A stretch of 43,237 nt of DNA from Moorena bouillonii PNG (GTDB lineage: Bacteria > Cyanobacteriota > Cyanobacteriia > Cyanobacteriales > Coleofasciculaceae), in the NCBI RefSeq assembly GCF_001942495.1, contig NZ_MKZS01000001.1, forward strand, positions 8,219,422-8,262,658. Direction: 5' to 3'. The notes beneath the pieces are model-generated. The model saw only the letters and a program-made list of their open reading frames with translations. It did no database searches and was not told the origin of the DNA. A program made the translations under genes and the position numbers. This document shows positions 17,794 through 25,249 of this stretch, one piece after another (the first letter of the stretch is position 1; every line of letters starts with the position of its first letter).

Positions 17794-17934
17794 TTAAAAG
17801 TTTTGAGGAATAGGGAAACAAGCTATCAAGCTTCTGATTAATTCTGAAGGGGTCATCCCTCTCCTGTCGGCTTCTTGTTTTAATTGTTGTTTTTCAAATT
17901 CAGTTACTCTAACTATCAGTTTTTGATCTTTCAT
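17794..17934 (-). CDS. Ribbon-helix-helix micro-protein of the TnpB element
   Basis: A 46-residue reading frame from ATG 17934 to TAA 17794-17796, starting MKDQKLIVRVTEFEKQQLKQ and continuing EADRRGMTPSELIRSLIACF. A short strand (KLIVRVT) followed by two helices, with TPSELIRSLI in helix 2, is the CopG/Arc/MetJ ribbon-helix-helix pattern found in small DNA-binding repressors and antitoxins. It is divergent from tnpB with 77 bp between the start codons, so it may repress that shared promoter region or help bind the left end. It is inside the element and travels with it. Confidence 0.7.
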   Translation of the reverse strand: MKDQKLIVRVTEFEKQQLKQEADRRGMTPSELIRSLIACFPIPQNF

Positions 17935-18011
17935 TTTTCTTTATGTTTTGGGTTATCAAACAGGTACCCATATGCTAGATTATTGATAGGTCGATAAACA
18001 AGAGGACAAGA

Positions 18012-19256
18012 ATGAAATCCGCATATCAATACCGATTAAGATTAACAAAGTCGCAAATATCAAAAGCGGAAAAATGGTTGGACATGTTGCGTTATCAGTA
18101 CAACTATTTATTGGCAGACAGGTTCAATTGGTTTGACCAAAATCGCTGTTCTATCAAATCTTGTCCTCTTGTTTGTCACTTACCAGATCTAAGGAATAAT
18201 CCTGACTACTTTTCTCAGAAGAGAACCCTGCCTCAACTCAAGAAAGACAGACCTTGGTACAGTGACATTCATGCTCACGTATTACAAGACTGCGTTAAAA
18301 GAGTTGATCTGACTTTTAAGCGATTCCTAAAAGGGGATACCAACGGAAGAAAAAGCGGAAAACCTCGATTCAAGAGTAAAAATAGATACAAATCCTTTAC
18401 TTTTCCTTCTTTATCTAAGAATCCTATAAATGGGAATATTTTGACTCTTCCAAAATTTGGCCAAGTCAAGATGATTTATCATCGACCTATCCCAGAAGGA
18501 TTCAAGATAAAGACAGCTACTATCACCCGAAAAGCTGATGGCTATTATGTCACACTGTCAATTCAAGATGATACTGTACCAAAAATTATCCCAGTAGATA
18601 GTGTTACCAACCCTATCGGGATAGATATGGGACTCAAATCTTTCCTGGTAAAGTCTGATGGCTCAGAAGTGCCCATCCCCCAATACTACCGAAAAGCTCA
18701 AAAGCGACTAAAGAAAATTCAGAAAGCTGTCAGTAGATCGAAGAAAGGAAGTAATAACAGAAAGAAAGCTGTCAGCAATCTAGGAAAGGCTCATAAAAAA
18801 GTAGCTGACACTCGAAAAGATTTTCATTTTAAAACTGCAAAGAGGTTATTGGATGAGCACGATTTAGTAGCTCACGAGAAACTCAACATTAAAGGTCTGA
18901 CTAGAACTAAACTAGCTAAATCTGTATTAGATGCTGGATGGGGGCAATTTCTGTCTATTTTGTCAGTCAAAGCCGTTCGCGTAGCGTGGCCTACGGCCAT
19001 AAATGCTGGACTGATCACGAAGGCAGTAAACCCCAGAAATACCAGTCAAAACTGTTCTAACTGTGGAGCAAAAGTTCCTAAAGAATTAAAAGACCGCATC
19101 CACTCTTGTACTCATTGTGGTTTTACAGCGGATCGTGATGTGAATGCGGCAATAAACATATTGGATTTGGCGGTGGGACGTCCCGTCAGAAGTAAAGCTT
19201 GCCGAGTAACCGAAGGAATACCTGGTGTTGGCAAGAAGCCCGCGTTGTCCCGTTAG
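18012..19256 (+). CDS. tnpB: TnpB RNA-guided endonuclease, OrfB family
   Basis: A 414-residue TnpB, the Cas12 relative encoded by IS200/IS605 elements. An N-terminal WED/REC-like part (SAYQYRLRLTKSQISKAEKW) is followed by the RuvC domain: GIDMGLKSF (Asp205), VAHEKLNIKGL (Glu289), a zinc finger CSNCG/CTHCG and DRDVNAAINIL (Asp374/Asp376). All catalytic residues are present. Near residue 322 the sequence KAVRVAWPTAIN holds an apparent in-frame insertion of about eight residues encoded by a dispersed GC-rich palindrome (18975-18999), which may impair or merely decorate the protein. The start is ATG 18012, 77 bp from the divergent small gene. The C terminus runs close to the right-end hairpin, where a guide RNA would be encoded. 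Confidence 0.93.
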   Translation: MKSAYQYRLRLTKSQISKAEKWLDMLRYQYNYLLADRFNWFDQNRCSIKSCPLVCHLPDLRNNPDYFSQKRTLPQLKKDRPWYSDIHAHVLQDCVKRVDLTFKRFLKGDTNGRKSGKPRFKSKNRYKSFTFPSLSKNPINGNILTLPKFGQVKMIYHRPIPEGFKIKTATITRKADGYYVTLSIQDDTVPKIIPVDSVTNPIGIDMGLKSFLVKSDGSEVPIPQYYRKAQKRLKKIQKAVSRSKKGSNNRKKAVSNLGKAHKKVADTRKDFHFKTAKRLLDEHDLVAHEKLNIKGLTRTKLAKSVLDAGWGQFLSILSVKAVRVAWPTAINAGLITKAVNPRNTSQNCSNCGAKVPKELKDRIHSCTHCGFTADRDVNAAINILDLAVGRPVRSKACRVTEGIPGVGKKPALSR

Positions 19257-19295
19257 GGCAACGTCGGGAGTACGTCACCTGAGCAGTTTTGGGAA
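19130..19295 (+). ncRNA. Candidate right-end (omega/re) RNA of TnpB
   Basis: In known TnpB systems the guide RNA covers the 3' end of tnpB plus the right end, with the guide read from the host flank. Here this would be the region through the CGTTG/CAACG hairpin to 19278, with the guide starting CTGAGCAGTTTTGGG (19279-19293) inside the VOC gene. Position only; no RNA evidence, and the 5' end is arbitrary. Confidence 0.35.
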
Positions 19296-19482
19296 ACTGA
19301 AACACTGGGTATAGGTAAGACTCTGGGGATGCTTCAGCGAGATAGTCGAGCTTAAATCCTAGGATATCTTGGTAAATGGTGAATGCTCGTTCGAGATCAG
19401 CAACGACTAAGCAGGGGCGCTTGATGTGAAGCGCATCTAGATTAGGGGTATTGGGGTTGACTGAGGGCTGATTGGTTTCCAT
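19279..19482 (-). pseudogene. VOC-family protein, N-terminal half (gene split by TnpB element)
   Basis: The first 68 codons of the interrupted VOC gene, from ATG 19482: KRPCLVVADLERAFTIYQDI, then LGFKLDYLAEA and FPKTAQ, after which the frame enters TnpB-element DNA and adds about 30 unrelated residues. The D-x-x-x-A-x-x-F-Y-x-D-x-L-G-F pattern is the canonical first beta-alpha-beta unit of the VOC fold. The second half lies at 17430-17708. Confidence 0.8.
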
Positions 19483-19522
19483 TCACCCACCTAATTCTAC
19501 GTTAGCTAATTATATAGCAAAG

Positions 19523-19676
19523 GGAACAGGGAATCGGGAATCGGGAATCGGGAATCGGGAATCGGGAATCGGAAATCGGGAATCAGGAATCGGGAATCGG
19601 GAATCGGGAATCGGGAAGCGGGAATCGGGAATCGGGAATCGGGAATCGGGAATCGGGAATCGGGAATCGGGAATAG
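19523..19676 (+). repeat. GGGAATC heptamer array, about 21 copies
   Basis: The longest uniform array in the window, with a few single-base variants (GGAAATC, GGAATCA, GGGAAGC). It starts after TATAGCAAAGGGAACA and ends in GGCAAGAGGCAAGAGGG. The tail contains TGTGTACCTAATAGCTATGA, shared with the region after 35813. A 99-codon open frame through it is only a translation of the repeat. Confidence 0.92.
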
Positions 19677-20018
19677 GCAAGAGGCAAGAGGGAAAAAATA
19701 TTGTGTACCTAATAGCTATGATAAACGTTATAAAGCTTGGGGAATTGGTAATTGGAATAAGTGTTGAATAGAAAAATTGGTATGAATTATTTTTCGATAA
19801 TAGGCTATATTGAAAACCATTTTTTTGCCGTTTTATCCTACCTTTTTAGTGAGGGTAAACCTTGGCCTTGGCCTATTGGCCACGCTACGCGAATGGCCAC
19901 GCGTGCGCGTTCAACCTGCCAACCTGACAAGCTGAGACCCTTCAACTTTCAACTTTCAACCAAACAACTTTCAACCAAATAACTGATAGCTGATAGCTGA
20001 TAGCTGATAGCTGATAAT
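19677..20018. repeat. Mixed small repeats before hemD end
   Basis: It holds the conserved array tail (19690-19735), a palindromic repeat at 19869-19894 of the TTCGCGTAGCGTGGCC family (reverse orientation), a TTTCAAC run (about 19940-19978) and five CTGATAG units (19983-20015). No gene is supported. Confidence 0.75.
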
Positions 20019-20837
20019 TTAGCTATCAAAAAAGTTTGCGATCGCATTTGCAAATCCTTCAAAGGAGCTGTAACTTTCGGATACAATAGAAACAGTTAAT
20101 CCCAAGTTTTCAGTATTAGCAGCGGTATAGGGACCAAAGCAAGCAACGACACAATGGTTATAATCCTGGGGGGAGTTAACCATTGTCAAAAAAGCGGTTA
20201 CTTCTGCGGTGCTACTAAAAGCGATTACATCTATCTTGCCTTGACTAATCAGATTTAATTCTACATCATAGATAGTTTGATCCAAAATTCGGGTTTGATA
20301 GGTCAATACCGGAGTGACTTTCATGCCTAATTCCTGTAAACCCGAAATAAAATTTGGGATGACATTAGGCTCTGGTATCCCGACCACCTCTGGAATAGGA
20401 ACTAATATAGTTTTCTGATCAATAGTTGGATAGTTAGACAATTCACTAACAATTCCGGTTGGGCTAGCTTCAGCGGGAACTAAATCAGCTGTTACTCCAA
20501 AATCAGACAATCTTTCGGCATCTTTTCCAATGGCAGAGAGTTGACAATTTTTCAGCACAGATGTAGAAATACCCAAGGATGCCATGCGCTCAAAAAAAGC
20601 GTCTATTCCGTTGCGGCTAGTGAAGGCAATCCAATCAAATTTATGAATTTGTCTGAGAGCAGCATCTAATTCAGGGGAATTGCCTAACAGACAGGTTTCA
20701 ATAGTTGGCATCACTATGGGAAGTCCACCCTGGTTAATGATTTGTTGAGATAACCGAGACCCATAGATTCTTGGTGCTGTGACAATGATTCTCTTGCCAT
20801 AGAGAGGGAGTTGATTGGAGGGAGATAGAGGGTGCAT
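20019..20837 (-). CDS. hemD: Uroporphyrinogen-III synthase
   Basis: A 272-residue member of the HemD family, the enzyme that closes and isomerises hydroxymethylbilane to uroporphyrinogen III in haem, chlorophyll and phycobilin synthesis. Two alternating Rossmann-like domains are visible: GKRIIVTAPRIYGSRLSQQI, FDWIAFTSRNGIDAFFERM, LSAIGKDAERLSDFGVTADL, then DVIAFSSTAEVTAFL and CVVACFGPYTAANTENLGL near the C terminus. FTSRNG, AIGK and FSS/FGPYTA correspond to the loosely conserved substrate-cleft positions. The family diverges strongly, so another HemD-like protein cannot be excluded. It stands alone on the minus strand between repeat-filled gaps. Confidence 0.88.
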   Translation of the reverse strand: MHPLSPSNQLPLYGKRIIVTAPRIYGSRLSQQIINQGGLPIVMPTIETCLLGNSPELDAALRQIHKFDWIAFTSRNGIDAFFERMASLGISTSVLKNCQLSAIGKDAERLSDFGVTADLVPAEASPTGIVSELSNYPTIDQKTILVPIPEVVGIPEPNVIPNFISGLQELGMKVTPVLTYQTRILDQTIYDVELNLISQGKIDVIAFSSTAEVTAFLTMVNSPQDYNHCVVACFGPYTAANTENLGLTVSIVSESYSSFEGFANAIANFFDS

Positions 20838-21320
20838 CTTTTTATTGTAAATCTATATCAAGACAGGGAACAGAGAACAGGGAACAGGGAACAGGGAACA
20901 GTAGTCAAGAGCTCCAAGGAGTGTTTACTGTTATCTATAGCATTAATATTAAGGATATATTTATAAATACTATAGATAACATTTATAAATATATTTTATT
21001 TGAAAAAAAATTACAGTTTTTTTGAATAGCAAAAATTATTATATACTTAATTAAATCTTGCCTCTTGCCTCTTGCATCTTGCCTTTCCCGAACAGATTAT
21101 GTTCACAACTCAAATGGAAATGCTATATAACCATCCTAGGGCGAAACTATTAAAAACATTAATTAATATAGCGTTTTCCATACTTATAAGGTACATTCAA
21201 TTTTGTTACCCCGTCTTGATGCAGCCGCTGATGGGGTTTAGCCCATCAGCGGCTGCATCCCTACTCCCTACTCCCTACTCCCTACTCCCTACTCCCTACT
21301 CCCTGTTCCCTTTGTTATAG
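20838..21320. repeat. AT-rich gap with GGGAACA array, perfect palindrome and TACTCCC array
   Basis: A short GGGAACA array (20874-20901) is followed by about 150 bp of very AT-rich DNA. Next comes a perfect 18-bp inverted repeat (21218-21235 with 21242-21259, loop GTTTAG), then six or so TACTCCC units (21259-21311) ending 10 bp before the glycosyltransferase start. An 82-codon frame across it is a repeat translation, not a gene. Confidence 0.75.
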
Positions 21321-22901
21321 ATGAACAAATTAGCACTTATCTTAAAAAATCCCTTTTTCACGGAGATCAAGTGGATCCTAAGCCTGTTCCTGGCTGCCCT
21401 TTTCCTTTGGGGTATTTTTCTGGGAAACGTACCCCTACGAGACTGGGATGAAGGCACCAGAGCCCTGATCGCTAGAGAAATCTATCGCACGGGTAACTGG
21501 CTCCATCCTACTCTGTGGGGAGAACCTTATCTACTTAAACCCCCTTTAATGGATTGGTTGATTGCCTTAAGCTATAAACTAGGGGGTGTCCAAGAATTCA
21601 CTACTCGTCTGCCTGGTGCTTTTTTGTCAGCGTGTGGAGTACCACTGCTCTATTTAGTAGCACGAGAACTATTTGTTGAACGTCTCAGTGCCATGTTTGC
21701 AGCTAGCGTTTACTTGACCCTGTTGCCAGTGGTGCGCCACGGACGTTTGGCGATGCTGGATGGCATGATCAATACTTGGTTTTTGCTGTTGCTATTGTGC
21801 TTACTTAAAGCTTGTCAGGCTCAGTCTTATTGGGCAATTGGGATCGGAGTTTGTTTAGGACTAATTACTTTCACAAAAGGTCTATTAGTTGTGCCTCTAG
21901 GGGCAATTGTCTTGGTCTTTATTCTGGCAAATAAAACGTTATGGTTGTTGAAAAGTCGCTATTTTTGGTTGGGCATAGTCCTAGGTTACGCACCGGTTTT
22001 GGTTTGGTATATTGCCCAATGGCAGCATTATGGAGCAACATTTTGGCATGTTCATTTTATCTCGCAAGGATTCGCTCGTATCTCTCAAAAGGTGGAAGGG
22101 AATCAAGGCTCACCATGGTATTATATTTTGGAGTTAATTAAGTATACTTTCCCTTGGCTATTGTTTTGGCTAGGAGGATTTTATCTAGCTTGGCGAAAAC
22201 CTCTCACCACTTGGGGGAGTTTGATTTTAATTGGGACTATCGGCTATTTGACGATTATTTCTATGATGGGAACCAAGCTGCCCTGGTACATTATGCCTGT
22301 GTATCCCTTTTTTGCTATAGCTGTTGCGGCTCAACTCACCCTATTTTGGCAACATTGGAGTCGTTATCCTAAGATTTTAACAATTATTTTAGGATTTATC
22401 GGAGTAGCTGGTTTAGGGGGATGTATTTATTTTATATTGGCAGATCCCCAACCGGTTTTAATCATTATGGGTATGGTGGTAAGCCTAACCATGACCCTAG
22501 CGGCTTTGAAAATTAAACAGCATAACCGCAATTTTATCCCAATTTTATTGATAGGGATGTACATAACTTTAGTATTATTAATGAGTTCTCAATCTTGGCT
22601 GTGGGAGTTAAATGAAGCATTTCCAGTTAAGCCAGTAGCAGCTTTGATTCAGGAACATACCGCTCCAGGGGATATTATCTATACGTCTTTTTCCTATCAG
22701 CGTCCTAGTTTAGATTTTTATAGCGATCGCAAAGTGATTCCCCAAGATGAAAATACTTTAAAACAGTTGTGGTCAACTCAATCTTACCTACTCTTGGACA
22801 ACTCTACCTTAGACGCTTTGCAATTACCTAATCAAGTATCTTTAGGCTCTGCTGAAGGGTTTACTTTAGCTAAATCAATGGGAGTGGGGAGTGGGGAGTA
22901 G
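21321..22901 (+). CDS. ArnT-type glycosyltransferase family 39 membrane protein
   Basis: A 526-residue polytopic membrane protein with about 12 hydrophobic segments. The first periplasmic loop has PLRDWDEGTRALIAREIYRT, with the Asp-Glu pair that is catalytic in GT39/ArnT/PMT-fold enzymes, and LKPPLMDWLIALSYKLGG, matching the KPP-x-x-x-W motif. Such enzymes transfer sugars from polyprenyl phosphate to lipid or protein acceptors outside the membrane; the acceptor is unknown. A soluble C-terminal domain (PGDIIYTSFSYQRPSLDFYS) resembles the periplasmic tail of the family. The last residues GVGSGE come from a downstream heptamer array. There is no Shine-Dalgarno sequence: the start follows a TACTCCC array directly. 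Confidence 0.9.
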   Translation: MNKLALILKNPFFTEIKWILSLFLAALFLWGIFLGNVPLRDWDEGTRALIAREIYRTGNWLHPTLWGEPYLLKPPLMDWLIALSYKLGGVQEFTTRLPGAFLSACGVPLLYLVARELFVERLSAMFAASVYLTLLPVVRHGRLAMLDGMINTWFLLLLLCLLKACQAQSYWAIGIGVCLGLITFTKGLLVVPLGAIVLVFILANKTLWLLKSRYFWLGIVLGYAPVLVWYIAQWQHYGATFWHVHFISQGFARISQKVEGNQGSPWYYILELIKYTFPWLLFWLGGFYLAWRKPLTTWGSLILIGTIGYLTIISMMGTKLPWYIMPVYPFFAIAVAAQLTLFWQHWSRYPKILTIILGFIGVAGLGGCIYFILADPQPVLIIMGMVVSLTMTLAALKIKQHNRNFIPILLIGMYITLVLLMSSQSWLWELNEAFPVKPVAALIQEHTAPGDIIYTSFSYQRPSLDFYSDRKVIPQDENTLKQLWSTQSYLLLDNSTLDALQLPNQVSLGSAEGFTLAKSMGVGSGE

Positions 22902-22928
22902 GGAGTAGGGAGATGGGGAGATGGGGAG
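22883..22928 (+). repeat. GGGGAGT/GGGAGAT array at a convergent junction
   Basis: Degenerate heptamer and octamer units that encode the end of the glycosyltransferase and abut the stop of the oppositely oriented oxidoreductase pseudogene. Confidence 0.7.
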
Positions 22929-22930
22929 TG

Positions 22931-23891
22931 TCAATCGAGAGTAGAAAATAGCTCTGCCCAATCAATCACTGATGGTCTTGCTCCCTGGTTTATCAGCTCA
23001 AAAACTTTTCCGACCGTAGCAGGGTTAGCAATGGATTCTACACAAGCTGATGCCACATCAATTCGGCTAGCTTGACCTGATAAAGTATCCCCTGTACCTA
23101 ATACTAACCCTAATTTTCCTCCTGTTGTCGCTTTCAACAGAGTGTTTAAATCATAGGAGGTAAACGGACCGTCGATCAGTCGTCCTGGACGAATAATAGT
23201 ATAGGGTAATCCTGAATTAATGATGATTTCTTCTGCCTTTTTTTTGGCATCGAGTACACCAAAGGAATTAAGAATACTATAGGGTGGTTTATCTTTCCGT
23301 AGCACACCACAAGAGGATACAAAGATAAACCGCTTGAGATTTTTAGGAGCTGCTGCTAGCAGATTGCTAACTCCTATAGCATCAACTTGCTCAGGACTAT
23401 TTTTGGCTTTAGTACGAGCGTAGGTGGGCTTGAGATAGATCTTGAGCCACTCGATCACACTTGGGAATCCTTTAGCTTGATCCATTGTGTCGAAATCCCA
23501 CTTTTGAGAAGGGAAAGCAGTAGTTCCAGTACAACAGATGATATGAGTAACATTTTGTATTTCAGGGGGGAGGCTAGGGCGTGTCTTCTTGCCTCGGAGA
23601 TCCCCCTAAATCCCCCTTAAAAAAGGGGGACTTTGAGTATGGCTCCCCCTTCCGCGCGGGGGGCTGGGGGGGATCTAAATCTTGCGGAAAACTTTGAAAA
23701 CACGCCCTAGAGGGATAGCGGATGTCACCAACAATAATCTCTACTCGGTTATCAAACATTTGCTGAGCTTTTTCAGCACTGCGAGTCAGAACACTAACCT
23801 GAAAACCTTTATCTAGTAGCTTGGCCACCGTTAGCTGTCCCACCCCACCTGTAGCACCCGCCACCAGTACTCTATCTGTTGAAGTCATCAC
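22931..23891 (-). pseudogene. NAD(P)-binding atypical SDR (NmrA-like), split by a MITE
   Basis: The N-terminal part from ATG 23891 has the Rossmann motif VLVAGATGGVGQLTVAKLLD and ends ...VGDIRYPS, where a 131-bp insertion shifts the frame. The C-terminal part resumes as SLPPEIQNVTHIICCTGTTA and runs through NLLAAAPKNLKRFIFVSSCG and YTIIRPGRLIDGP to the stop at 22931. Deleting the insertion and one TA restores YPSSLPPE and a continuous 275-residue protein. Relatives are NAD(P)-dependent epimerase/dehydratase-like proteins, many chloroplast or cyanobacterial, acting as reductases or assembly factors. The downstream part could still be translated from ATG 23485, but without the nucleotide-binding half. 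Confidence 0.85.
23577..23707. mobile_element. 131-bp MITE with GGGCGTGT ends and TA target duplication
   Basis: Perfect terminal inverted repeats GGGCGTGT (23577-23584) and ACACGCCC (23700-23707), flanked on both sides by TA (23575-23576 and 23708-23709). TA duplication is the hallmark of IS630/Tc1-mariner type transposition. The centre contains CCCCCTAAATCCCCCTTA, a dispersed repeat also present at 25500-25560 and 25805-25884. It has no coding capacity and would need a transposase in trans. Confidence 0.85.
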
Positions 23892-23956
23892 CCCTGCTCC
23901 TCAAGTTTTGGTCTTAACTGGAATTTGGAATAAGTATATAGTAGTTGTGAGTTTTA

Positions 23957-23990
23957 GGGAGCAGGGAGCAGGGAGCAGGGAGTAGGGGAG
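23957..23990 (+). repeat. GGGAGCA heptamer array
   Basis: Four to five GGGAGCA/GGGAGTA units preceded by GAGTTTTAGGGA, an anchor also seen before the array near 35775. Confidence 0.75.
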
Positions 23991-24053
23991 TGTGGGATGT
24001 GATCGCATTAAACAATTTCACCAATCCCAGGATTATTATTGCTAATTGAAATT

Positions 24054-24091
24054 GTAAGCATTCAGCTGATAACTCTTCGCTGAATACTTAC
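24054..24091 (-). terminator. Hairpin downstream of the small secreted-protein gene
   Basis: GTAAGCATTCAGC (24054-24066) pairs with GCTGAATACTTAC (24079-24091) with one mismatch. It lies 36 bp beyond the stop of the minus-strand gene. No strong T-run follows, so its role as terminator is tentative. Confidence 0.4.
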
Positions 24092-24127
24092 TTCTATTCT
24101 TAGGATTTTACAGAATCCACAATCTAA

Positions 24128-24508
24128 TTAGTCGCCAATAACCGTAAAAGTGAAGGCACTATCGACAGGACGCTCTGGAGTAGAAGTTACTACGAAAAAT
24201 TGATCGGGACTGACATCAATAATTGCAGCAGACATATTAAAAGTCCGCCAAGGCGGACCATATACAGAAACAGTAGGTGCTGGCTTACTTAGGAAGTCTT
24301 CTTGAAACTCTATAATATAAAAACCGTCCTGGATTTTGTTGGTTGTGAAGCCCTTGCCATACATTACAGAACCATCTGAATCAACAGCTCCATAAACCTC
24401 ACGAGCTTGAGCTACAGCAGGGTTAGCAACGAACACAGACAAGCACCAAACAATTAAAAGGAATAGGGAAGCAACTTTCTTCCCGATAGACTGAAAATTC
24501 ACTATCAT
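24128..24508 (-). CDS. Small secreted protein of unknown function
   Basis: A 126-residue protein with a clear Sec signal peptide: basic start (MIVNFQSIGKK), hydrophobic core ASLFLLIVWCLSVFVANPA, and a likely cleavage at AVAQA-REVYG. The mature part of about 90 residues is mostly beta, with YGAVDSDGSVMYGKGF, GFYIIEFQEDFLSKPAPTVS and AFTFTVIGD, reminiscent of small beta-sandwich or tail-fibre-like surface domains, but no family can be named. It is bracketed by two 37-bp direct repeats (24016-24052 and 24727-24763). Its transport across the inner membrane is well supported; its function is unknown. Confidence 0.7.
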   Translation of the reverse strand: MIVNFQSIGKKVASLFLLIVWCLSVFVANPAVAQAREVYGAVDSDGSVMYGKGFTTNKIQDGFYIIEFQEDFLSKPAPTVSVYGPPWRTFNMSAAIIDVSPDQFFVVTSTPERPVDSAFTFTVIGD

Positions 24509-24850
24509 ATCTCCATTTGATGATCATGTTCAACCTAAAACTTTTGTTGTCTCAGGTTGCGATAACAACCTACCACGAAAAAAGGATACATTCCCCAAAC
24601 CCTTAACATTTTTTCAATATTTTTTTTAAATTAATCTGTGATAGGAAACCAATATCTCTTACTTGGTCAAGCAAAGAAGGGAAGTGTGGGAATATCGGAA
24701 GTGTGGGAAGCGAACCCATGAAATAATCTCACCAATCCCAGCATTATTATAGCTAATTGAAATCAAGCATTACTTTCAACAAACTAACCTTCAACAAACT
24801 AACCTTCAACAAACTAACCTTCAACAAACTAACCTCCAACCTTCAACCTT
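24509..24850. repeat. AT-rich leader and TTCAACAAACTAACC tandem repeat
   Basis: It holds the upstream region of the secreted-protein gene, the second copy of the 37-bp direct repeat (24727-24763), and four 15-bp units of TTCAACAAACTAACC (about 24776-24835). No gene is seen. Confidence 0.7.
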
Positions 24851-24884
24851 AAAAAAATAGCCGCAGAAATACTATCCACGGCTA
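24851..24884 (-). terminator. Rho-independent terminator of the small minus-strand gene
   Basis: On the minus strand TAGCCG and CGGCTA form a stem and are followed directly by seven T residues (plus-strand A run 24851-24857). It lies about 110 bp downstream of the stop at 24992. Confidence 0.6.
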
Positions 24885-24991
24885 GGAATGTTACCTTATG
24901 TCATTCAGTTTTTTCACCTATCCAGACGTGACCCTATGGGATTAGACCCGATGGTTTGGCCGGGGGGAAAACCCCCCAGGAATTTAACGTT

Positions 24992-25249
24992 TTACGGGAT
25001 AATCAAGTACTTGACGCTAATTGTGATGAACTCTCCCGGAATACCCGTCGGCTGAAGAGGAGTCCAGTCGGAAATTTCCGTGTAACGAAGTACATACAGG
25101 GTATGCATCGTATTAAGTATGGCCTTGCGGGACCCCTTTAAAATATGCTGAACAGGGATTTTTTTTGGGGAAGACTCGTCAGGAGTATTGTCTGAATTAG
25201 GCGGTAATTGTGAAGGCATAAGGTTAACCTCTTGCTTAATGTTTGCCAT
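24992..25249 (-). CDS. Small conserved cyanobacterial hypothetical protein
   Basis: An 85-residue protein. The C-terminal 50 residues, HILKGSRKAILNTMHTLYVL, RYTEISDWTPLQPTGIPGEF and then ITISVKYLI, recall a family of small cyanobacterial proteins with a G-S-x-x-A-I-x-T-x-x-x-L-x-x-L-x-Y-x-E-x-x-x-W pattern, of unknown role. The N terminus (SQLPPNSDNTPDESSPKKIP) is low-complexity and probably disordered. ATG 25249 gives the full frame; Met11 at 25219 is an alternative. It is followed by a terminator hairpin with a T-run, supporting a real single-gene transcript. Confidence 0.6.
   Translation of the reverse strand: MANIKQEVNLMPSQLPPNSDNTPDESSPKKIPVQHILKGSRKAILNTMHTLYVLRYTEISDWTPLQPTGIPGEFITISVKYLIIP

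Larger units (their letters stand above)
17709..19278 (+). mobile_element. IS200/IS605-type TnpB element (IS1341-like, no TnpA), 1570 bp
   Basis: The boundaries follow from rebuilding the interrupted VOC gene: removing 17709-19278 restores the frame without loss or duplication of bases, as expected for IS200/IS605 insertion (the shared CT allows a two-base shift). Both ends carry matched imperfect palindromes: left about 17727-17758, with CGCTG paired to CAGCG and ACCC to GGGT; right about 19240-19269, with CGTTG paired to CAACG and CCC to GGG. The left flank ends TTTGAG, close to the TTGAT target of ISDra2. Contents: a divergent ribbon-helix-helix gene and tnpB. There is no tnpA. Confidence 0.85.

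Noticed and set aside
19523-19676. Possible CRISPR array
   Set aside because: The units are 7 bp with no spacers and no cas genes are present. All tandem arrays here are simple repeats.
19472-19771. 99-codon frame across the GGGAATC array
   Set aside because: It is a translation of a heptamer repeat (period 7 makes all frames cycle) with no independent coding sign.
21072-21320. 82-codon frame before the glycosyltransferase
   Set aside because: It crosses an AT-rich leader, a perfect palindrome and a TACTCCC array, so it is not a plausible protein.
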